Below are positions 1-9,409 of a stretch of 64,000 nucleotides of DNA, piece after piece. The notes under the pieces were generated by a model that saw only the letters and a program-made list of their open reading frames with translations, did no database searches and was not told the DNA's origin. Both the position numbers and the translations under genes were made by a program. Each line of letters starts with the position of its first letter. Positions within the stretch are counted from its first letter, which is position 1. The DNA comes from VAZQ01 sp963744275 (GTDB taxonomy: Bacteria; Pseudomonadota; Alphaproteobacteria; Rhizobiales; Xanthobacteraceae): the NCBI GenBank assembly GCA_963744275.1, contig CAVUSX010000007.1:186001-250000 (forward strand), in the 5' to 3' direction.

Positions 1-11
1 TGTTCGGACAC

Positions 12-2048
12 CTAATGCCCCATCCCGGGCATGACCTTGCCGTTGTAGATTTCCGGGTTGGCTGCCCCTTCCACATTCAAGATGCCGACCAGCCCGCGTT
101 CCATGCGCGCGAGCGCATGGTCGACCAGGGTGTAGTTTCCCGGCACCTGCAGCTTGATCTCGGTGATCACCGCGCCGCCGGGCGGCACCGTGACGGTCTG
201 GATGCCTTCGAGCGGAGCGCCCTTCAATCCGCCGAGCGCGTAGACCTTGTCGAAGATCGTGCCGATGACGTGGAACGAGGACGTGAAGCTCGGCCCGCCC
301 ACCCCGAAGAAGATGCGCACGGTCTCGCCGACCTTGGCGCGCAGCGGATGCAGCTTGGACAGGGCGCCGACGGAGCCGTTGAACACGAAGTAATCGGGAC
401 GCTCGTCGAGCAGCTTCTCGACGCTGAACTCCTGGCTGCCGTGCTGCCCGTAGGCGGCATCGGTGTAGATCTCGCCTTGCATCACGTAGAACTCGCGATC
501 GACCGGCGGCAGGCCCGCCTCCGGCTCGACCAGGATGAGGCCGTACATGCCGTTGGCGATGTGCTCGGCGACCATCGGGGTGGCGCAGTGATAGACGTAG
601 AGGCCGGGAACCAGCGCCTTCCAGGTCATCGACTTCTCTTCGCCCGGGTTGACCTGCAGCGCCGCGGCACCGCCCTCCGGCCCGGTGGTGGCGTGGAAAT
701 CCACCGAGTGGATCATGGTGCTGTCGGCGGAATTCTTCAGATGGATGTCGATCGTGTCGCCGACCCGGACGCGCAGGAAGGGTCCCGGCACTTTGCCGTT
801 GAACGTCCAGTAGCCGAAGGTCGTTCCCTCCGCGAGGCGCCCTTCGACCTCGACGCTGAGAAGGTCGATGCGCACCGTCTTGGGGTCGCGCTTGCCGATC
901 GGCGGCGGCAGGTCGCTCGGCTCGCGCGAGATGTCGGCCTCGACCAGCGTCTGCGCCGGCAGCTTCGGGGTGACGAGAAACTGTCCCTGCATGCCGGCGA
1001 GCTGGTGCCCGGGCACGCTGCAGAAATAAATGAAATCGCCTGATTTCGCCGCACGGAAAGCGATCGTGGTGCTGGCGCCCCTGCCGGTGACGCGCGGCGA
1101 TCGCGCATCCTGGCTCGGGAATACGATGTCGTGCTCGGCACCCTCGCCGTTGATGACCGTGAGCTGGACCACCTGCCCTTCGGCCGCGATCAGGACCGGA
1201 TTGACCTTACCGTCGATCTCGCCGCCCACCCCGATATAGACCATGCGTCCTTCCGCGATGCCGGAGCGCAAGGTGTATTTGGCGTCCGGAACAAAGCCGA
1301 TGTCGGCACCGGTCGGGCTCGGGGGCGGCGCGGCGGGGGATGCCGCCGATGTTGCGGCCGCGGCCGCGGCCTGCCGGGACGCATTCCCGGAAGCGGCCAG
1401 GAACGCGATGACGTCGGTACGATCCTGCCCGGTCTTCAAGCCGGGGAACGGCATCTTGTTGCCCGGAACCACCTTCTCGGGATCGGCCAGATAGGCGTCG
1501 AGGGTTGCGACATCCCAAACGAGGCCCGCCTGTTTCATGGCCGGCGAGTAGCTGTAGCTCGACTCGGAGCCGGCCTTGCGGCCGACTATTCCGCTCAGCG
1601 AGGGCCCCAGCAGGTTCTTGCCCGGCTCGATCGAGTGGCAAGCCTGGCACTTACGGAACACCTGCCGGCCCGCAGCGTCATCTCCTCCCGCCTCGGCGGC
1701 GACCGGCGTCGCGGCCGGGGTGGAAACAGGAGAAGAAGCAGCAGCAGCCGCAGGGGCCGGAACCGGAAGCGGAACAGGAGCGGCCTGTCCGCTCGTGCGC
1801 GGCGCCGGCGCCCGCTGCGCCAACATGGCGTGGGCATGCTCCATCACGGCATCATGATCTTCGGGCGCACCGGTTGCAGCCTGTGACGCAGGTTGCGCCG
1901 GCGGCAGCGCCTGAGCGGCCGCCGCGACCGCGGCGGCGTTTGATCGATGGCTGTCGAGCGAAGCCAGGAAGGCCCCGCCCAGTATCAGAAAAATCGCGAT
2001 CCCGAGGATGTACCACTGACGAATCTTGTCGCGCAGAGTCTCGCGCAT
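12..2048 (-). CDS. nirK: Copper nitrite reductase fused to N-terminal cytochrome c and cupredoxin domains
   Basis: Predicted to reduce nitrite to nitric oxide in the periplasm (denitrification). An N-terminal membrane anchor (about residues 12-30) is followed by an Ala/Pro-rich linker, a class I cytochrome c domain (CQACH at about 134-138, with a Met-containing GNKMPFPG loop), a separate cupredoxin domain (about 265-375, copper ligands in YFCSVPGH and AGMQG), and the two-cupredoxin NirK core (about 395-670). The core keeps the copper-ligand motifs: MIHSVDFH, YHCATPMVAEH and NGMYG, and SSFHVIG in the second domain. The likely start is the ATG at 2048, because GGAGAG lies about 8 nt upstream and the anchor follows at once; an in-frame start further upstream adds 22 residues without membrane character. 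The order haem-cupredoxin-NirK suggests the electron-donor modules are built in. An FNR-type box lies upstream. No nirV or nor gene is in view. Confidence 0.93.
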   Translation of the reverse strand: MRETLRDKIRQWYILGIAIFLILGGAFLASLDSHRSNAAAVAAAAQALPPAQPASQAATGAPEDHDAVMEHAHAMLAQRAPAPRTSGQAAPVPLPVPAPAAAAASSPVSTPAATPVAAEAGGDDAAGRQVFRKCQACHSIEPGKNLLGPSLSGIVGRKAGSESSYSYSPAMKQAGLVWDVATLDAYLADPEKVVPGNKMPFPGLKTGQDRTDVIAFLAASGNASRQAAAAAATSAASPAAPPPSPTGADIGFVPDAKYTLRSGIAEGRMVYIGVGGEIDGKVNPVLIAAEGQVVQLTVINGEGAEHDIVFPSQDARSPRVTGRGASTTIAFRAAKSGDFIYFCSVPGHQLAGMQGQFLVTPKLPAQTLVEADISREPSDLPPPIGKRDPKTVRIDLLSVEVEGRLAEGTTFGYWTFNGKVPGPFLRVRVGDTIDIHLKNSADSTMIHSVDFHATTGPEGGAAALQVNPGEEKSMTWKALVPGLYVYHCATPMVAEHIANGMYGLILVEPEAGLPPVDREFYVMQGEIYTDAAYGQHGSQEFSVEKLLDERPDYFVFNGSVGALSKLHPLRAKVGETVRIFFGVGGPSFTSSFHVIGTIFDKVYALGGLKGAPLEGIQTVTVPPGGAVITEIKLQVPGNYTLVDHALARMERGLVGILNVEGAANPEIYNGKVMPGMGH

Positions 2049-2182
2049 CGGCTGCTCTCCGTTCAGCGAAGGGAAGGAATGTCGGTGCGCCGATGCACCT
2101 GCCCCGTCGTGCACGGGACAAAAGACGGACCGGGCGGCACTGCTCGGCCTGCCTGCTTACGCGACGAATCAAGGGCGGGAGA

Positions 2183-2196
2183 TTGATATAGATCAA
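2183..2196 (-). promoter_or_regulatory. FNR/FixK/NnrR-type box upstream of nirK
   Basis: The sequence TTGAT-ATAG-ATCAA is a perfect inverted repeat of the Crp/Fnr-family type, centred about 140 bp upstream of the nirK start codon. The only gene it can activate is nirK, because the gene on the other side (LysE type) is convergent to this interval and ends here. Fnr-family regulators such as FixK and NnrR control denitrification genes in Hyphomicrobiales. Which family member binds here cannot be told from the site. Confidence 0.8.
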
Positions 2197-2285
2197 TCGC
2201 GACTTCGCGGTGAATGCACAAGACGTTTTTTGCGCCGCGTGCCGGCGGCGATGAAGGGATTCTACTTACTGCGACCCCGACCGGG

Positions 2286-2921
2286 TCATGGCGCCGTCAT
2301 ACCGGACGCCGCGCCAGCGACAGCCAGATTCCGCCGCCGATCAAGAGCGAGGCCCGAAAGGCGGCCCAACAGCTTGGCGCGCGCCGGGTTCATGAACCAG
2401 GTGCGCCCCAGCGCGGCGAGAGCGGCCCAACCGGAATCGCTCGCGATCGCCAGCAGCACCGAAACCGCGCACATGACGGCGAGCTGGCGGGCGGCCGGCA
2501 GGCTCGGGTCGACGAACTGCGGCAGGAACGCGGTGAAGAAGGCGATGGTCTTGGGGTTCGACAGCGCGACCGCAAATCCGCGCCAGAAATAGATGCGGTC
2601 CTTGGTTTGACGCTCGGGCGGCGGCCGCGCGCCCTGCCCGGCTCCGCGCCAGGCCTGGATGCCGAGCCAGATCAGATAGACGGCACCGAGGAAGCGCAAC
2701 ATCTCGAACCAGGACAGCGCGTGATCGAGGATGAAGCTCAGCCCGAACGCGATCACGGCCAGCATGACCGCCGTTCCGCACGAGGTGCCCGTCACGGTCA
2801 CCAGCCCGGCCCGGATGCCCTTGCGCATGCTGGTGGCGACCACCAGGGTCACGATCGGGCCCGGGATCAGCATCAAGACCACGGTGATGAGCAGAAATGC
2901 CGTGAACAAGTGCCAATTCAT
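2286..2921 (-). CDS. LysE/RhtB-family amino-acid exporter (C-terminus probably frameshifted)
   Basis: Inner-membrane exporter of the LysE/RhtB superfamily. The N-terminus has the family signature (PGPIVTLVVATSMRKG) and about five to six hydrophobic segments follow; NPKTIAFFTAFLPQFVDP is the conserved central motif. The substrate cannot be inferred. The last 25 or so residues in the open frame are polar and atypical, whereas the neighbouring frame gives a typical hydrophobic LysE ending (LLIGGGIWLSL) with a stop at 2297. A single extra base near 2350-2360 is therefore likely, and the true end is probably 2297. It stands alone, divergent from the downstream MmgE/PrpD gene. Confidence 0.85.
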   Translation of the reverse strand: MNWHLFTAFLLITVVLMLIPGPIVTLVVATSMRKGIRAGLVTVTGTSCGTAVMLAVIAFGLSFILDHALSWFEMLRFLGAVYLIWLGIQAWRGAGQGARPPPERQTKDRIYFWRGFAVALSNPKTIAFFTAFLPQFVDPSLPAARQLAVMCAVSVLLAIASDSGWAALAALGRTWFMNPARAKLLGRLSGLALDRRRNLAVAGAASGMTAP

Positions 2922-3087
2922 CGATCCCCTCCGCGCTCCGTGTCGCAGGGCAGCATCGTATCATGTCTCTGCGGGCGGCACCGCTGCGCGACGTGGTTTC
3001 GGACGCGGAAAATGCTAGAAGCGCGTCATGCGGCGACGTGATGCGCCCTACGCGTTCCCATCCGAGTCCAATACATAGGAAGAATCC

Positions 3088-4491
3088 TTGAGCACATTCG
3101 ATGCCAAAGTGAACACCTCCCACACGCGTGCGATCGCGGCCTTCGTTGCCGGCCTCACCTACGACGCCATCCCGGCGCCGGTGCGCGAGCGCATCAAGCT
3201 GTTGATCCTGGATGCGATCGGCTGCGGCATCTATGGCGCCGGCCAGCCCTGGTGCACGATCCTCCAAAGCACGCTCGGCGCGCTCGACGCGACCCGCACC
3301 ACCTCGGTGTGGGGAACGGCCTTCCGTCTTTCCTCGCCGCACGCCACCCTGGTCAACGGAACGCAGGTGCAAGGCTTCGAGCTCGACGACGTGCACCGCC
3401 AGGGCGTGCTGCATGTGGGCGCGGTGGTGTTGCCGGCCCTGATCGCGGTTGGCGAAAGCCATGCGCGGCTTTCGGGCCGCGATTTCCTGACTGCCGCCGT
3501 GGCCGGCTACGAGATCGGGCCGCGCGTGGGCATGTGCATGGGCCAGGAGCATATCGGCCAGGGCTGGCATTCGGGCGCGACCGTGGGCGTGTTCTCGGCC
3601 GCCGCCGGCGCGGCGCGCGCTCTCGGCCTCGACACTGAGCAGACCGTGCATGCGCTCGGCATCGCCGGCACCCAGTCGGCCGGCCTGATGGCCGCCCAGT
3701 ACGGCTCGATGGTCAAGCGCATGCATGCCGGGCGCTCGTCCCAGAGCGGGCTCTATGGGGCGCTGCTCGCCCGCAACGGCTTCACCGGGATCATCGACGT
3801 GTTCGAGGCCCCCTACGGCGGCTTCTGCACCACCTTCTCCCGTTCCACCGATCTGTTCGATCTCGCGCAGCTCAGTGCCGCTCTCGGCGAGCGCTTCGAG
3901 ACCATGCGCATCGCGCTCAAGTTCTATTCCTGCGTCGCCAGCAACCACACCAGCCTGGATGCCATCCGGGCCATCCAGGCGCGGCGGCCGTTCCGCCTCG
4001 ACGAGCTCGCCAAGATCGTGATCCGCGGCTCCCAGGTGACGGTCGACCACGTGGGCTGGCCCTATCGTCCCGAGGGGCTGACCTCGGCACAGCTCAACCT
4101 GCCGTTCTGCGTGGCGACGCTTTTGTTGGAAGGCGACGTCTTCGTCGATCAGTTCGAGCCGCAGGCCTTCACCGACGCCGCCCGCATCGAGCTCTCCCGG
4201 AAGGTCGAGGTCGTGCATGATCCGGCGATCACCGCGCTGGGCTCCAAGTTCCGGCATAAGGTCAGCGTCGCGGTGCATTTCAAGGACGGCTCGGTCGAAA
4301 CGGAAACCCGCGAGCAGCCCCGCGGCGGCGAGGACGCCTTCGCGAGCGCGGCCGACATCATCGAGAAGTTCAGGAAGCTTTCGCGCGCCAGGTTGTCGGA
4401 GCAGCGGCAAGCCGATGTGATCGACATGATCCTGAACATGGAGAAGGTGCCCGACATGCGGGCGCTGCCCGAAGCGCTGCGCACGGTGTGA
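3088..4491 (+). CDS. MmgE/PrpD family protein
   Basis: A 467-residue member of the MmgE/PrpD family, which includes 2-methylcitrate dehydratase (PrpD), cis-aconitate decarboxylase and many uncharacterised relatives. Family features visible are the alpha-helical N-terminal half with GFELDDVHRQGVLHVGAVV, the GRDFLTAAVAGYEIGPRVG segment and the HAGRSSQSG motif. Length is normal for the family. The start is TTG at 3088, preceded by AGGAAG about 5 nt away; no ATG fits. No prpB or prpC neighbour is present, so a methylcitrate role is not supported; a decarboxylase or dehydratase acting on a small organic acid is possible. Confidence 0.85.
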   Translation: MSTFDAKVNTSHTRAIAAFVAGLTYDAIPAPVRERIKLLILDAIGCGIYGAGQPWCTILQSTLGALDATRTTSVWGTAFRLSSPHATLVNGTQVQGFELDDVHRQGVLHVGAVVLPALIAVGESHARLSGRDFLTAAVAGYEIGPRVGMCMGQEHIGQGWHSGATVGVFSAAAGAARALGLDTEQTVHALGIAGTQSAGLMAAQYGSMVKRMHAGRSSQSGLYGALLARNGFTGIIDVFEAPYGGFCTTFSRSTDLFDLAQLSAALGERFETMRIALKFYSCVASNHTSLDAIRAIQARRPFRLDELAKIVIRGSQVTVDHVGWPYRPEGLTSAQLNLPFCVATLLLEGDVFVDQFEPQAFTDAARIELSRKVEVVHDPAITALGSKFRHKVSVAVHFKDGSVETETREQPRGGEDAFASAADIIEKFRKLSRARLSEQRQADVIDMILNMEKVPDMRALPEALRTV

Positions 4492-4521
4492 ATGACGGCA
4501 CGGCGATCGAATAAGTTTCGG

Positions 4522-4611
4522 TGTCATCGCCGGGCTTCGTCCCGGCGATCTCGACTGGGGGGGCACGGTGCCCGCCTAAGCGAGATGGCCGGAACGGGTC
4601 CGGCCATGACA
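4522..4611. repeat. Intergenic palindromic element (GTCATSGCCGGG type)
   Basis: About 90 bp with inverted ends (TGTCAT at the left, ATGACA at the right) and internal GC-rich palindromes (gccgggcttcgtcccggc; ggccggaacgggtccggcc). It fills the gap between the MmgE/PrpD gene and argC. A related element sits at 9813-9901. Confidence 0.7.
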
Positions 4612-4641
4612 GCGTAGAGAACCGCCCAATCAAGAATCGGT

Positions 4642-5721
4642 CTACGGAAACAGCGCCACCTGCTCGAGCCCCGTGGCTTCGGGAAATCCCAGCATCAGGT
4701 TCATGTTCTGCACCGCCTGGCCCGAGGCGCCCTTGACCAGGTTGTCGAGCGCGGCGCCGATGATGGCGCGGCCGGCGATGCGGTCGGCCGCCACCCCGAT
4801 GAAGGTCATGTTGGAGCCGCGCACATGCCGGGTCTGCGGCATGGTCCCGAACGGCAGCACATGCACGAACGGCTCGTTCATGTAATGCTTCAAAAGCATC
4901 ACATGAAGATCCTGCGGGCGTAGCTCGTTCTGTCCACGCACATAAATTGTCGAGAGGATGCCGCGGTTCATGGGTATGAGATGCGGCGTGAAGGTCACCA
5001 CAACGTCCCGGCCGGCCGCCAGCGTGAATTCCTGATCGAGCTCGGCCATGTGCCGGTGGTGGCCGACCCCATAGGCATGGATGCCCTCGGAGACTTCCGA
5101 GAACAGCATCTCCTCCTTGGCGGCCCGGCCCGCGCCGGTCATGCCGGATTTGGCGTCGATCACGATCTCGTCGAGATCGATCGCCTTGGCGGCGATGAGT
5201 GGAATGAGCGCGAGCTGCGCGCAGCTCGTGTAGCAGCCCGGATTGGCCACCAGCCGCGCCCCCTTGATCTCCGCGCGATGGACCTCGACCAGGCCGTAGA
5301 CCGCCTCCCGCTGCAGCTCGGGCGCCTGGTGCGCATGGCCATACCAGCGCGCATAGGCGTCGAGATCGGCGAGGCGGAAATCGGCCGAGAGATCGACCAC
5401 CTTGATGCTCGGCGCGCGGCCCAGCACCTCCTTGATCACTTTCTGGGTGGTGCCGTGCGGCAGCGCGCAGAAGATGAGATCGAGCGCGGTTGCGCTCCAA
5501 TCGATGCTCTCGATCGAGACCAGCTTGGGCAGTGCGAACGGCGCGAATTGCGGGAACACGTCGCGCATCTCCTGGCCGGCCCGTCGATCGGCGGTCAGGA
5601 GCGTGATCTCGACGCCGCCATGGCGCAGCAGCAGCCGCACCAGCTCGGCGCCCGTATAGCCCGAGGCGCCGAGCACGCCGATCTTGGCCTTGGTGGATTT
5701 TGTCTCGAGGGATTCCGGCAT
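4642..5721 (-). CDS. argC: N-acetyl-gamma-glutamyl-phosphate reductase
   Basis: Catalyses the NADPH-dependent reduction of N-acetylglutamyl phosphate to N-acetylglutamate semialdehyde, the third step of arginine synthesis, in the cytoplasm. The N-terminal Rossmann motif GVLGASGYTGAE and the catalytic cysteine in NPGCYTS (about residue 163) are intact, and VGHHRHMAE supplies the conserved histidine region. Length, 359 residues, is normal. The start at 5721 is chosen because AAGGA lies about 10 nt upstream; a start nine codons earlier lacks an RBS. No other arginine gene adjoins it. Confidence 0.95.
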   Translation of the reverse strand: MPESLETKSTKAKIGVLGASGYTGAELVRLLLRHGGVEITLLTADRRAGQEMRDVFPQFAPFALPKLVSIESIDWSATALDLIFCALPHGTTQKVIKEVLGRAPSIKVVDLSADFRLADLDAYARWYGHAHQAPELQREAVYGLVEVHRAEIKGARLVANPGCYTSCAQLALIPLIAAKAIDLDEIVIDAKSGMTGAGRAAKEEMLFSEVSEGIHAYGVGHHRHMAELDQEFTLAAGRDVVVTFTPHLIPMNRGILSTIYVRGQNELRPQDLHVMLLKHYMNEPFVHVLPFGTMPQTRHVRGSNMTFIGVAADRIAGRAIIGAALDNLVKGASGQAVQNMNLMLGFPEATGLEQVALFP

Positions 5722-6004
5722 CGGTCGATCCTTAGTTCGGTTGAACACCCGGACGGCCCGCGGAAAATTTTGGAAGGGGAAGCGCCGCGGACCCCGGCCC
5801 GGCGGCGCGCAGACGACTACGCGCGCGCCGGTGCCTGCGCGCGGCGGCGAAGCAAGCTCTGTGGCGCGATCGTCATCATGGGCAGCCCTATAGACGTGTC
5901 GCGCATGATCGTCAATGTTGCCGCCAGCGGTGATTCAACAAGCCGACCGATAGCCCGTCGAAACGACTTCCGGCGGTTTCAACATCGTCGCAGGGGAGCT
6001 CAGC

Positions 6005-7132
6005 ATGCGCCCGATCGCAACCGCCTGGACCCGGCTGCGCACCGATCTGCGGGAGCACCAGGCGGAGCTGCGGCTCAGCGTCCGGGTGACGGTCTCCGCC
6101 GTGCTGACCCTGGTGATCGGGCAATGGCTGAACGTGCCCCTGGTGCTGTGGTCGGTCTTGACCGCCGTCATCGTCACCCAGTCCAGCGTCGGCCGCTCCC
6201 TGAAGGCGACTATCGACTATTTCATCGGCACGCTCGGCGGCGCCATCTATGCCGGCGCCGTGGCCGCCCTCATCCCGCATGACGGCGAGCTGGCGCTGCT
6301 GGGTGTCCTGGCGCTGGCGGTCGCGCCGCTGGTGCTGCTGGCCGCGATCAATTCCAGCTTCAATGTCGCGCCGTTCACCGCCATCATCGTGGTGCTGGCG
6401 CCCGCCATCATGCATTCCACACCGATCGAATTGGCGTTCTACCGCCTCATGGAGGTCACGCTCGGCGCCGTCATCGGGCTCCTGGTATCGTTGACAGTGT
6501 TTCCGGCCCGCGCCCACGGGATGGCGATCGAGGCGGTCGCCCGCACGCTCGAGCTGGTGGCGCAGGCGATGCAGGACATGTTCGCCGGTTTCACCGGTGC
6601 GCTCGACGCAAGCGCGATCCTGCCCATTCAGGAGCGCATCGGCAGAGCCATTGCCCAGCTCAACGTGATCAATGCCGAGGTCACGCGCGAGCGGATCAGC
6701 CAGCTCGCCTATGCGGCCGATCCGGGGCCGCTGTTGCGCACGATGCTGCGGCTGCGCCACGACCTCGTGATCGTCGGCCGCGCCGCGGTGGTGCCGCTGC
6801 CGCAAACCTTGCAACCGCGGCTGGGACCGCCGCTCGACCGCCTGGTGGCGGCTTCGGCGGATTACCTGCGCGGCTGCGCGGCCGCCCTCCTGGCGCGCGG
6901 ACTGCCGCCGCGCCTCGCTGCGGCCGACGCGGGATTCGACGCCTATGCGGCCGAGATCGCCGCCATTCGAGCCGAGGGTCTCATGCGGGTGCTGCCCGGC
7001 GAGGCGCTGGAGCACCTGTTCACGCTCGGCTTCGCGCTCGAGGAGCTGCACCAGCATTTCCGGGATCTCGAGCAGTGGGTAACCGTCTGGGCGCGGCCCG
7101 CCAAGGTCGCGCATCCGGATAAAAAACGCTAG
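6005..7132 (+). CDS. FUSC-family membrane protein (aromatic acid exporter-like)
   Basis: A 375-residue inner-membrane protein of the FUSC/aromatic acid exporter (YccS/AaeB-like) superfamily. The N-terminal half carries about six hydrophobic segments with the family-type pattern LNVPLVLWSVLTAVIVTQSS and GRSLKATIDYFIGTLGGA. The C-terminal half is a soluble helical region. It begins at an ATG preceded by AGGGGAG. It lies 9 bp upstream of the spermidine-synthase-like gene, so the two are probably co-transcribed. The exported substrate is unknown. Confidence 0.85.
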   Translation: MRPIATAWTRLRTDLREHQAELRLSVRVTVSAVLTLVIGQWLNVPLVLWSVLTAVIVTQSSVGRSLKATIDYFIGTLGGAIYAGAVAALIPHDGELALLGVLALAVAPLVLLAAINSSFNVAPFTAIIVVLAPAIMHSTPIELAFYRLMEVTLGAVIGLLVSLTVFPARAHGMAIEAVARTLELVAQAMQDMFAGFTGALDASAILPIQERIGRAIAQLNVINAEVTRERISQLAYAADPGPLLRTMLRLRHDLVIVGRAAVVPLPQTLQPRLGPPLDRLVAASADYLRGCAAALLARGLPPRLAAADAGFDAYAAEIAAIRAEGLMRVLPGEALEHLFTLGFALEELHQHFRDLEQWVTVWARPAKVAHPDKKR

Positions 7133-7141
7133 AGACGCGCC

Positions 7142-9409
7142 ATGGCCGAGCTCTCCACCGCCGCCACCATCCGACGCGTCGCGCAATCCCAGAGCGCGCT
7201 GCTGGCGGCATTCGTCGCCGCCATCTTCCTGAGCGCCGCGCTGTTGTTCCAGATCGAGCCGATGTTCACCAAGATGGTGCTGCCGCGGCTCGGCGGCTCG
7301 CCTTCGGTGTGGTCGGTGGCGATGGTGTTCTTCCAGAGCATGCTGCTCGCCGGCTACGCCTATGCGCATCTCTTGACCCGCTACGCGCCCGGCCGCGCCT
7401 CGATCCTCATCCATCTCGCCGTGCTGGCGCTGGCGGCCTCGACCTTGCCGCTGGCGCTGGGAGCCGGTCGGCCGCCCGCGGGCGGCGAGACCTTCTGGCT
7501 CATCGGCCTGTTCACGACATCGATCGGGCTGCCGTTCTTCGCGCTGGCCGCCAACGGGCCGCTGCTGCAGGCCTGGTTCGCGCGCACCGATCATCCGGAC
7601 GCCGCCGATCCTTATTTTCTCTACGCGGCCAGCAATGTCGGCAGCTTCCTGGCGCTCTTGTCCTACCCGGTCCTGGTCGAGCCATTAATTCCATTGAGCC
7701 GCCAGACCGGGCTGTGGTCGGTCTTCTTCTACATTCTGATCGCATTGATCGTCGCCAGCGGCGCGCTGTCGTGGCGCGCTCCCGCCAGAGCGGTGGCGCC
7801 CGCGGATGCGGATCGGAACACGGCCGCCCCCGTCTGGCGCGACGGCCTCATCTGGTGCGCGCTCGCGGCCGTTCCGGCCGGTCTCCTGATCGCGGTGACG
7901 GCCCATATCTCGACCGACGTGGCCGCCGTGCCGCTGCTCTGGGTGCTGCCGCTCGCGCTCTATCTCTTGACCTTCGTGATCGTGTTCCAGCGCCGACCGC
8001 TCATCCCCCACTGGCTCGCGGTCGCGCTGCAGCCGCTCTTCATTCTCGCTCTGGTCGCGGTCCTGATCCTCGATCCGATCAAGAACGTCATCGGGATCAT
8101 CGGTTTGCATTGCGGGGTCTTCTTCGTCAACGCGCTGGTCTGCCATGGCGAGCTCGCGCGCCGGCGGCCGGCCGCGCGCCACCTCACCATCTTCTATTTC
8201 TGGATGGCGGCCGGCGGGATGATCGGCGGCATCGCGGCCGGCCTGGTCGCCCCGCATGTGTTCAACTGGGTCGCCGAATATCCGATCCTGATCGTGCTGG
8301 CAGCGCTCTGCCGGCCCGGCTTTGCGCTGCCGGGCACCCGGCGAGGCCGCCAGGTCGTGCTCGGCGCGCTCGCCGTGACGGTGCTGGTCCTGATGGCGTT
8401 CTATCGATTTCATCCGGATTACGAGGAGACCCGGTTCAACTGGATCATCGGCTCCTTCCTGGCGATGGCGGTGCTGTTCTGGCGCGCCCCCTTGCCGTTC
8501 GCCGCCACCGTCGCGGTGGTCCTGTTCATCAATCACACCTATGTGGACGAGAACGGCACCGTCTCGGTGCGCAGCTTCTTCGGCGTCAGCCGGGTGGCGG
8601 ATTCCGAGGACGGCCGGTTTCGGATCCTGAGCCACGGCACCACGCTGCACGGCGCCGAGCGCATCCGCGACCAGAACGGCAATCCGGTCAGCGGCCGGCC
8701 GGACATATTGATGTACTACTACGACGGCTCCGCCATGGCCCAGGTCATGGACGTGGCGCGCGCCCGCAAGGCCGGCCCGATCAGCTATGCGGTGGTCGGG
8801 CTCGGGGCCGGCAGCCTGGCATGCCGCGCCCAACCCGCCGACACGGTGCACTATTACGAGATCGATCCCGCCATCGTCCACATCGCGCGGGATTCCGGAC
8901 TGTTCCATTTCGTGTCCGCCTGCCGGCCGGACGTGCCGATCACGCTCGGCGATGCGCGGCTCACATTGGCGGACGCGCCCGACGGCGCCTACGACATCAT
9001 CTATGTGGACGCCTTCTCGTCCGATGCGATCCCCATCCATCTCCTCACCCGCGAGGCGATGGCGATCTATCTGCGCAAGCTCAGCCCCCACGGCATCGCG
9101 GTGATCCACGTCTCGAACCGGTTTCTCGAGCTCGCCTCGGTGGTCGCCGGCATCGCGGCCGCCAACGGCGCGGTCGCGCGGGTGAACGACGGCTCCGACG
9201 TGGTCGAGAAGGTGAGCGAATACCTGTTCGTCGGCACCGTCGTGGCGGTCGCGCGCAACGACGCCGATTTCGGCGCGCTCGCCTTCTCGAATTATTGGCC
9301 GCTGAAGACGCCCGACCTCGATCAGTGGGTGTGGACCGACGATTATTCCAACGTGATCGGCGCCATCATCCGCCAGATCAAGGCGAACGAAGCGGAGGAA
9401 CAGCCATGA
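7142..9409 (+). CDS. Fused MFS-like/spermidine synthase-like membrane protein
   Basis: A 755-residue protein with an N-terminal membrane half (at least ten hydrophobic helices, beginning AAFVAAIFLSAALLFQIEPM) and a C-terminal cytosolic spermidine-synthase-like fold. The nucleotide-binding motif VVGLGAGSLACRA, the acidic strand end YYEIDP and the loop YVDAFSSDAIPIH match the SpeE-type Rossmann fold. Proteins of this fused family are usually annotated as spermidine synthase-like; true aminopropyltransferase activity is not established, and an AdoMet-dependent reaction at the membrane is an inference. The stop codon overlaps the start of the next gene (ATGA), indicating translational coupling. 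Confidence 0.87.
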   Translation: MAELSTAATIRRVAQSQSALLAAFVAAIFLSAALLFQIEPMFTKMVLPRLGGSPSVWSVAMVFFQSMLLAGYAYAHLLTRYAPGRASILIHLAVLALAASTLPLALGAGRPPAGGETFWLIGLFTTSIGLPFFALAANGPLLQAWFARTDHPDAADPYFLYAASNVGSFLALLSYPVLVEPLIPLSRQTGLWSVFFYILIALIVASGALSWRAPARAVAPADADRNTAAPVWRDGLIWCALAAVPAGLLIAVTAHISTDVAAVPLLWVLPLALYLLTFVIVFQRRPLIPHWLAVALQPLFILALVAVLILDPIKNVIGIIGLHCGVFFVNALVCHGELARRRPAARHLTIFYFWMAAGGMIGGIAAGLVAPHVFNWVAEYPILIVLAALCRPGFALPGTRRGRQVVLGALAVTVLVLMAFYRFHPDYEETRFNWIIGSFLAMAVLFWRAPLPFAATVAVVLFINHTYVDENGTVSVRSFFGVSRVADSEDGRFRILSHGTTLHGAERIRDQNGNPVSGRPDILMYYYDGSAMAQVMDVARARKAGPISYAVVGLGAGSLACRAQPADTVHYYEIDPAIVHIARDSGLFHFVSACRPDVPITLGDARLTLADAPDGAYDIIYVDAFSSDAIPIHLLTREAMAIYLRKLSPHGIAVIHVSNRFLELASVVAGIAAANGAVARVNDGSDVVEKVSEYLFVGTVVAVARNDADFGALAFSNYWPLKTPDLDQWVWTDDYSNVIGAIIRQIKANEAEEQP

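Noticed and set aside
2341..4566. A 741-codon open frame on the minus strand opposite the MmgE/PrpD gene
   Set aside because: It mirrors codons of the real gene in high-GC DNA, is rich in His/Arg/Asp/Gly and has no recognisable domain. Similar long frames opposite groEL (17110-18981), parE and tyrS were rejected for the same reason.
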